This document shows positions 5,835 through 10,237 of a stretch of DNA of 10,237 nt, piece after piece. The notes beneath the pieces were generated by a model. The model saw nothing but the letters and a program-made list of their open reading frames with translations. It made no database searches and was not told where the DNA came from. A program made the position numbers and the translations under genes. How positions within the stretch are numbered: the first letter of the stretch is position 1; every line of letters starts with the position of its first letter. Location: the NCBI GenBank assembly GCA_015295885.1, contig DVEE01000513.1, positions 1 through 10,237 of the forward strand, read 5' to 3'. This DNA is from Leptolyngbyaceae cyanobacterium M65_K2018_010 (GTDB lineage Bacteria; Cyanobacteriota; Cyanobacteriia; Phormidesmidales; Phormidesmidaceae).

Positions 5835-7460
5835 ATGAGTAACCCCTCTAGCCCCGACCGCATTTTAATCTTCGATACCACGCTGCGGGACGGCGAGCAG
5901 TCCCCCGGGGCCACCCTGAACGTGGAAGAGAAACTAATTATTGCGCGGCAACTGGCTCGTCTGGGGGTCGACATTATTGAGGCGGGGTTCCCCTTTGCCA
6001 GCCCAGGAGACTTTGAAGCCGTCCAAAGGATTGCCCAGGAGGTGGGTACCGCCGATGGCCCCACCATTTGCGGCCTGGCCCGGGCCACTAAGGCCGATAT
6101 CGAGCGGGCTGGAGAGGCGATTCAACCGGCGGTGAAGGGGCGCATTCACACCTTCATTGCCACCTCCGATATTCACATGCAGTACAAGCTGCGCAAGAGT
6201 CGGCAAGAGGTGCTGGCGATCGCCCCGGAAATGGTGGCCTATGCTAAAACCTTCACCGATGATGTGGAGTTTTCCCCCGAGGATGCCGGCCGCTCTGACC
6301 CGGAATTTCTCTACCAGGTGCTGGAGGCCGCGATCGCGGCGGGGGCGACCACCGTCAACATTCCTGATACCGTCGGCTACCTGACCCCGGCGGAGTTTGG
6401 CGACCTGATTCGGGGTATTCAAGAAAATGTGCCCAACATTGACCAGGCGGTTATTTCTGTCCACGGGCACAACGATCTGGGTCTGGCGGTGGCCAACTTC
6501 CTGGAAGCGGTGAAGCATGGGGCGCGGCAGTTGGAATGTACCATTAACGGCATCGGTGAGCGGGCCGGCAACGCCGCCCTAGAGGAACTGGTTATGGCCC
6601 TGCATGTGCGGCGGTCCTTCTACAATCCGTTTCTGGGCCGTCCGGCGGAGTCGGAGGACCCCCTGACCAACATTGATACCCGGCAGATTTACAAGACTTC
6701 CCGCCTGGTGTCGAATCTGACCGGTATGTTTGTGCAGCCCAATAAGGCCATCGTCGGCGCCAATGCCTTTGCCCACGAGTCGGGTATTCACCAGGATGGG
6801 GTGCTGAAGAACAAGCTCACCTACGAAATCATGGATGCCCAGTCCATCGGCCTTACCGATAATCAGATTGTGCTGGGCAAGCACTCTGGCCGCAATGCCT
6901 TTCGCACCCGCCTACAAGAACTGGGCTACGACCTGGATGACCAGGCGCTCAACCGGGCTTTTCTGCGGTTCAAGGAACTGGCCGACAAGAAAAAGGAAAT
7001 CACCGATTGGGATATCGAGTCCATCGTCAACGATGAAACCCAGCAGGCCCCCGAACACTTCTATCTAGATCTGGTGCAGGTTTCCTGCGGCGATAATTCT
7101 CGCCCCACCGCCACCGTGATTATTCGCACCCCCGATGGCCAGGAGTTAATGGATGCCGCCATTGGTACCGGTCCCGTCGATGCTGTTTACAAGGCCATCA
7201 ACCGGGTAGTGGATATTCCCAACCAACTGATTGAGTTCTCCGTGCAGTCGGTCACAGCGGGCATCGATGCCCTGGGTGAGGTCACGATCCGAATCCGTCA
7301 TGAAGACCGAGTCTTTTCTGGCCATGCGGCCAATACGGATATTGTGGTGGCTTCCGCCCATGCCTACCTGCATGCCCTCAACCGGCTCTATGCTGCTCTG
7401 CAGGGAGGCAAGGCTCTCCACCCCCAACGGGATGCGGCACCCGTAGCAGCTTCTAGGTAG
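5835..7460 (+). CDS. leuA: 2-isopropylmalate synthase
   Basis: This enzyme condenses acetyl-CoA with 2-oxoisovalerate to 2-isopropylmalate, the first committed step of leucine biosynthesis. The 541-aa protein is full length for cyanobacterial LeuA. The TIM-barrel opens with FDTTLRDGEQSPG (13-25; Arg18 and metal ligand Asp19). Metal ligands His210 and His212 lie in HGHNDLG, and Asn246 in GIGERAGNAALEE. A linker with HESGIHQDGVLKN and LGKHSGRNAFRTRL leads to the C-terminal LeuA allosteric domain (about 400-530). That domain contains GTGPVDAVYKAI and SGHAANTDIVVASAHAYLHALNRLYAAL, so feedback inhibition by leucine is expected from family knowledge. The ATG at 5835 follows a weak GGGAAG (5824-5829); an upstream TTG at 5811 would add eight unlikely residues. 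The long upstream region with a stem-loop suggests its own leader. No other leu gene is adjacent. Confidence 0.97.
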   Translation: MSNPSSPDRILIFDTTLRDGEQSPGATLNVEEKLIIARQLARLGVDIIEAGFPFASPGDFEAVQRIAQEVGTADGPTICGLARATKADIERAGEAIQPAVKGRIHTFIATSDIHMQYKLRKSRQEVLAIAPEMVAYAKTFTDDVEFSPEDAGRSDPEFLYQVLEAAIAAGATTVNIPDTVGYLTPAEFGDLIRGIQENVPNIDQAVISVHGHNDLGLAVANFLEAVKHGARQLECTINGIGERAGNAALEELVMALHVRRSFYNPFLGRPAESEDPLTNIDTRQIYKTSRLVSNLTGMFVQPNKAIVGANAFAHESGIHQDGVLKNKLTYEIMDAQSIGLTDNQIVLGKHSGRNAFRTRLQELGYDLDDQALNRAFLRFKELADKKKEITDWDIESIVNDETQQAPEHFYLDLVQVSCGDNSRPTATVIIRTPDGQELMDAAIGTGPVDAVYKAINRVVDIPNQLIEFSVQSVTAGIDALGEVTIRIRHEDRVFSGHAANTDIVVASAHAYLHALNRLYAALQGGKALHPQRDAAPVAASR

Positions 7461-7591
7461 GAGTAGGGTGTTCGGGTTGAGACACGACCTAAAAACAAAC
7501 TTAAATTCTTGTCATCTGACGCCCAAGTAACGGCCAACGGAAAAATAATCCTTCACAATAAAAAACGACATCCTCATTAGGAGTGATGCCG

Positions 7592-7987
7592 ATGCCTCAC
7601 ACCCATAATGGTTCGCAACCGGCCGCTGCGATCGCAGGCCAGGGCCACTCAACCTGCCCAGTCCACTATGTGCTGTCCTACATTGGCAGCAAATGGGCCA
7701 TTTTGATTCTGCGGGAGCTCTTCCAGGGAAACCGGCGCACCAACGAGTTTTTGACCGCTTTACCTGGAATTAGCACCAAAACCCTCACCGCTCGTCTGCG
7801 TGAATTGGAAAGTTATGGCCTCGTGGAGCGCACCGTATTTCCTGAGGTGCCACCCCGGGTTGAATACTCCCTCACTTCTAAGGGGCGGGAAGTGCAACCG
7901 ATTATGGTAGCCCTCAGCCAGGTGGGACAACACTGGTTAGTCAACAGCCCCATTGGCAGTCCGGCCAACTTTTATCACGCCAAACAA
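7592..7987 (+). CDS. HxlR-family transcriptional regulator (winged helix-turn-helix)
   Basis: This is a small DNA-binding regulator of the HxlR/YodB/HypR type, which binds as a dimer near promoters. In this 132-aa protein the HxlR core runs from CPVHYVLSYIGSKWAILILRELFQG (22-46), through the recognition region GISTKTLTARLRELESYGLVER (59-80), to the wing TVFPEVPPRVEYSLTSKG (81-98). A C-terminal dimerisation helix (101-116) follows. Cys22 sits just before the first core helix, the position where several HxlR proteins carry a redox- or electrophile-sensing cysteine; it is the only cysteine in the protein. The ATG at 7592 is preferred because AGGAG (7579-7583) is eight bases upstream; ATG 7586 or GTG 7583 would be too close. 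The first 20 residues are a variable, unstructured extension. The target is unknown. HxlR regulators often control a neighbour or themselves, but neither flanking gene is an obvious oxidoreductase. Confidence 0.93.
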
Positions 7988-7990
7988 TAG

Positions 7991-8022
7991 CCCCCCGGCC
8001 CTGATTTCCAAAGGCCTGGGGG
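7991..8022 (+). terminator. Strong GC hairpin directly after the HxlR gene, likely terminator
   Basis: CCCCCCGGCC (7991-8000) pairs with GGCCTGGGGG (8013-8022) as 5 bp, one C/T mismatch and 4 bp, with a 12-base loop. It begins at the base after the HxlR stop codon and lies between two convergent genes. There is no T-run after it, as in many proposed cyanobacterial terminators, so termination is inferred from position and stability. Confidence 0.6.
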
Positions 8023-8079
8023 AATACTGCCTAAAGCCGACCGCGGTGGGAAGCGTTACGAGGCTAAGAAGAGTGTCAG

Positions 8080-8292
8080 CTAATCGTCCCTCAACAGATA
8101 GTCGTATTGTTCTAGCTCTGATTCAATCAAGGGCCATTCCCGGGCGGCAATATAGCCGCAGAGGGTAAAAATGGGCTGCTGGCGGCTGATAAGTCCACTC
8201 TCGACCAGTTGCTTCGCTTCGTCTCGAATCATTTCGATGGTGTAGTGCTTTGCACAGGTCTTTGGCAGAGTCTTTTGTGTGGTTGTCGACAT
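8080..8292 (-). CDS. Small conserved cyanobacterial protein, DUF4327-like
   Basis: This is a 70-aa soluble protein of unknown function. After a variable Thr/Lys-rich N-terminus (1-15), the body YTIEMIRDEAKQLVESGLISRQQPIFTLCGYIAAREWPLIESELEQYDYLLRD (17-69) closely resembles the DUF4327 family as I recall it: IRDEA.QLV, SRQQPI..LC.YI.AREW and E.EL....YLLRD. That family is small, helical and largely restricted to cyanobacteria. The start at 8292 is supported by GGGAGG about eight bases upstream on the minus strand; an upstream in-frame start at 8313 would precede that site. Upstream lies a perfect 10-bp tandem repeat. The gene converges on the HxlR gene and lies about 220 bp downstream of the sulP stop on the same strand, so it is probably transcribed separately. 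No function is assigned. Confidence 0.82.
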   Translation of the reverse strand: MSTTTQKTLPKTCAKHYTIEMIRDEAKQLVESGLISRQQPIFTLCGYIAAREWPLIESELEQYDYLLRDD

Positions 8293-8325
8293 GGTTACAG
8301 CCTCCCGGCCCAAGGGGCAAAATGG

Positions 8326-8345
8326 GGTGTATTAAGGTGTATTAA
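8326..8345 (-). repeat. Tandem 10-bp repeat upstream of the DUF4327-like gene
   Basis: GGTGTATTAA occurs twice in perfect tandem (8326-8335 and 8336-8345), 34-53 bases upstream of the start codon at 8292. Read on the minus strand it gives two TTAATACACC units, each carrying the -10-like hexamer TAATAC. It may mark the promoter, with a duplicated -10 or a helically phased protein-binding site (10-bp period). No good -35 sits at 16-18 bp from either unit, so the promoter assignment is tentative. Confidence 0.45.
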
Positions 8346-8481
8346 ATGGGGGATCGCGTGAATTACCTTGCCTCGGTGCAGTGAGGATATATGCTCAGTC
8401 CCCACCTCTATGGTGCCGCTAATGATCCCGCAATTGAGGATTTGCAGCTTATCCTAACCTTTATTTACGGGTCGCAATATG

Positions 8482-8507
8482 AAATTTTGTATTCTGATAC
8501 ACAATTT
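8482..8507 (-). terminator. AT-rich hairpin downstream of sulP, possible terminator
   Basis: AAATTTTGTAT (8482-8492) pairs with ATACACAATTT (8497-8507) in ten of eleven positions around a 4-base loop, starting 7 bp after the sulP stop. It is AT-rich and not followed by a proper T-run on the minus strand, so a terminator role is only plausible. The surrounding 8450-8510 is clearly more AT-rich than the rest of the window. Confidence 0.35.
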
Positions 8508-8513
8508 GCCAAC

Positions 8514-10237
8514 CTAGGGATCGCTGCATCCCATGGCCTCCATGGCGGCGTGGGTGGAGAGAAAAATGTGTTCGCGCCCCAGGTGCTCCACAAAGCCGAT
8601 TTTCTCTAATCCATCCATCACAGGCCCCTTCACCTCCGCCAAGTTCAGTTGCACTCCCATACTCTGTAACTGAGCCATTAGGCGTTCCAAGGTTTCCAAG
8701 GCACTGCCGTCAATGAAGTTGATGCCACTGCAGATCAGGACCAAATGCTTGACCTCAGGATTTTGGGTAACCGCGGTCAGCAAAAAGTCTTCCAAGGCGC
8801 GCATGTTAGCAAAATACAGGCTCTCATCTACCCGCACGCTCAACACATGGGGACAGGTCAGCACTGGATGACGCTGGACATTGCGGAAATGCTCGGTGCC
8901 TGCAATCCGCCCCACGATCGCAATGTGGGGGCGACTGGTGCGCCACAGATACAGCACAATGGAAACCGCCGCTCCGGTCAAAATGCCCGCCACCACACCC
9001 ACTACCAGAACCGTGATAAAGGTGGCCAGGAAGGCGATCGCATCGGCCTTGTTGTAGCGCCAGAGCTTGTAAAATCCTGGCCAGTCCAGGAAGTGGGAAA
9101 CCGCCACCATAATCATGGCCGCCAAACAGGCCTGGGGCAAAAAGTAGAACAGCGGGGTCAGAAACATCACCGTTAAGGCCATCAGCGTGCCCGTAATCAT
9201 CAGCGCTAAGCTGGTGTTGGCGCCTGCGGTGAAGTTCAGCGCCGACCGGCTGACGCCCCCCGTCACCGGGTAGGCCCCCGTGAAGGCCGCCCCCAGATTC
9301 GCTGCCCCCAGGGCGATCAGTTCTTGGTTGGCATCCACCGACTGCCGCCTGCGACTACCTAGGGCTTGTGCCACCGCAAAGGCTTCTGTAAAGCCGACAA
9401 AGGCAATGGTGAGCACCACAGGCAAAACCTCTTGCCAGCTCACGAGAGATAGATTGGGCCACTGAAAGGTCGGTAGTCCAGCGGGAATATCGCCTACCAC
9501 CTTGATACCCGCCGTGTCGTTTAAGCGCCACCGCCAGGTCAGTAGGGTGCCGATGGCGATCGCCAGCAAGGGCGCACTTTTAGCGATCGGCACAACCGCC
9601 ACTGGACTCAGCCCTCGCCTCCGTAGCCAGGGAGCCAGCCAGGTTTGAAACCCGAGGATAATCACCCCGCTCCCCACACCCAGCGCCACGGCCGCCGGAT
9701 TGAGCTGGGGCAGGGCTCTCGCCAGTTCTCCCAAAAGCGGGAAAAAATGCTCCCCGCCTGCGATCTGAACCCCCAAAATGTGTTTCACCTGGCTAAAGCC
9801 AATCACAAGGGCCGCAGCATTAATAAACCCAGCGGTCACGGCATGGCTGAGGAAATTAGTCACAAAACCCAGGCGGAGTAATCCCAGGATAATTTCCACA
9901 ATGCCCACTCCTAGCGCCAACACAGCCGCCAGGGCAAGGTAGTTGGGGCTGTCGGGTGAGCTAAGACTGGTCAGCCCAGCGGCGACCAGGAGCGAACCTA
10001 CGGCCTCTGGTCCCACCGCCAGGAATCGACTGGTACCGAACCAGGGATAAATTAACAGCGGCAAAATACTGGCATATAACCCTGATTGGGGCGGCAAGCC
10101 CGCCAGTTGGGCGTAGGCCATGCTTTGGGGTACGAGAACACTGGCAACAATGATACCCGCTGTCACATCTCCAACCAGGTCTTCAGACTTGTAGTGGAGG
10201 CCCCACTCCAAAATGGGCAGATAGCGACCTAGGGCGG
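8514..10237 (-). CDS. SulP-family anion transporter with STAS domain (5' end outside window)
   Basis: This inner-membrane SulP transporter (sulfate, bicarbonate or related anion) has 573 residues in the window. The reading frame stays open to the edge (ALGRYLPI precedes EWGLHY), so the true start lies just beyond 10237; a TTG at 10211 is not the start. The SulP signature GDVTAGIIVASVLVPQSMAYAQLAGLPPQSGLYAS comes first, then about ten to twelve hydrophobic segments. GAYPVTGGVSRSALNFTAGANTSLA and LPQACLAAMIMVAVSHFLD are typical conserved blocks. The C-terminus is a STAS domain (about 115 residues) with INFIDGSALETLE, including the Asp-x-Ser typical of STAS folds. Substrate cannot be decided here: SulP includes BicA-type bicarbonate transporters in cyanobacteria. 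A possible hairpin lies 7 bp downstream. Confidence 0.94.
   Translation of the reverse strand, partial: ALGRYLPILEWGLHYKSEDLVGDVTAGIIVASVLVPQSMAYAQLAGLPPQSGLYASILPLLIYPWFGTSRFLAVGPEAVGSLLVAAGLTSLSSPDSPNYLALAAVLALGVGIVEIILGLLRLGFVTNFLSHAVTAGFINAAALVIGFSQVKHILGVQIAGGEHFFPLLGELARALPQLNPAAVALGVGSGVIILGFQTWLAPWLRRRGLSPVAVVPIAKSAPLLAIAIGTLLTWRWRLNDTAGIKVVGDIPAGLPTFQWPNLSLVSWQEVLPVVLTIAFVGFTEAFAVAQALGSRRRQSVDANQELIALGAANLGAAFTGAYPVTGGVSRSALNFTAGANTSLALMITGTLMALTVMFLTPLFYFLPQACLAAMIMVAVSHFLDWPGFYKLWRYNKADAIAFLATFITVLVVGVVAGILTGAAVSIVLYLWRTSRPHIAIVGRIAGTEHFRNVQRHPVLTCPHVLSVRVDESLYFANMRALEDFLLTAVTQNPEVKHLVLICSGINFIDGSALETLERLMAQLQSMGVQLNLAEVKGPVMDGLEKIGFVEHLGREHIFLSTHAAMEAMGCSDP

Larger units (their letters stand above)
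8293..8513. other. Intergenic region between sulP and the DUF4327-like gene
   Basis: This 221-bp non-coding stretch holds the ribosome-binding site and tandem repeat of the DUF4327-like gene on one side and the AT-rich hairpin downstream of sulP on the other. A short plus-strand open frame starting at 8391 runs antisense into the sulP STAS domain and has no recognisable features, so it is not called. Confidence 0.5.
75..9563. repeat. HIP1 octamers (GCGATCGC), eight dispersed copies
   Basis: Exact GCGATCGC palindromes occur at 75-82, 3269-3276, 4805-4812, 6216-6223, 6330-6337, 7628-7635, 9034-9041 and 9556-9563, all inside genes. Chance expectation is about one per 65 kb, so the density (about one per 1.3 kb) is characteristic of HIP1-rich cyanobacterial genomes. 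The span given is only the interval holding the copies; it is not one continuous element. Confidence 0.93.

Noticed and set aside
5934..6518. 194-codon open frame antisense to leuA
   Set aside because: Long antisense frames are common opposite GC-rich genes; leuA itself is fully intact here and the antisense protein has no recognisable features.
5505..8446. Shared 11-mer GAGGATTTGCA at 5505-5515 and 8436-8446
   Set aside because: The match is within chance expectation, does not extend beyond 11 bases and has no common context.
8391..8609. 72-codon open frame on the plus strand downstream of and antisense to sulP
   Set aside because: It runs through the STAS coding region on the opposite strand, and has no ribosome-binding site and no family resemblance.
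1..10237. Mobile element, CRISPR, toxin-antitoxin or defence island
   Set aside because: There is no transposase, integrase, regular spaced repeats or known defence domain; the gene content is metabolic and transport.

Overview
The window reads as chromosomal DNA of a fairly GC-rich cyanobacterium. The octamer GCGATCGC (HIP1, the over-represented cyanobacterial palindrome) occurs eight times in about 10 kb. Several genes belong to families typical of cyanobacteria: a DUF4327-like small protein, a fibrillin/PAP-like protein, and a LeuA of cyanobacterial type. The genus cannot be fixed from sequence alone; a Leptolyngbya-like filamentous lineage is a guess.

Layout. Two divergent tRNA genes, Ala(CGC) on the minus strand and Ser(GCU) on the plus strand, sit 31 bp apart at the left edge. 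Next comes mtnA (methionine salvage, plus). It converges on and overlaps by 27 bp the end of a DppC/OppC-type ABC permease gene (minus). That permease gene is divergent from a fibrillin-like gene (plus), which is followed by an orphan ExbB/TolQ proton-channel gene (plus). A 300-bp non-coding, hairpin-rich stretch precedes a thioredoxin gene. The thioredoxin gene is followed after 8 bp by a DppB/OppB-type ABC permease gene.

A 376-bp non-coding stretch with a strong 12-bp hairpin then leads into leuA (2-isopropylmalate synthase). A small HxlR-family regulator follows and ends in a strong hairpin. It converges on a 70-aa DUF4327-like gene (minus). A SulP anion transporter gene with a C-terminal STAS domain (minus) runs off the right edge.

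How the genes relate. This is mostly housekeeping and metabolic DNA with many strand switches, not one operon or a defence or mobile island. The most coherent functional link is the two halves of a peptide/nickel-type (DppB plus DppC) permease. They lie on opposite strands about 2.1 kb apart, with no solute-binding protein or ATPase nearby. The thioredoxin and dppB-like genes are probably co-transcribed. I see no transposase, CRISPR, toxin-antitoxin or phage gene, and no convincing evidence of an undescribed multi-gene system. The more interesting signals are small: RNA structures, a dyad in a divergent promoter region, and an unusual tRNA acceptor stem.
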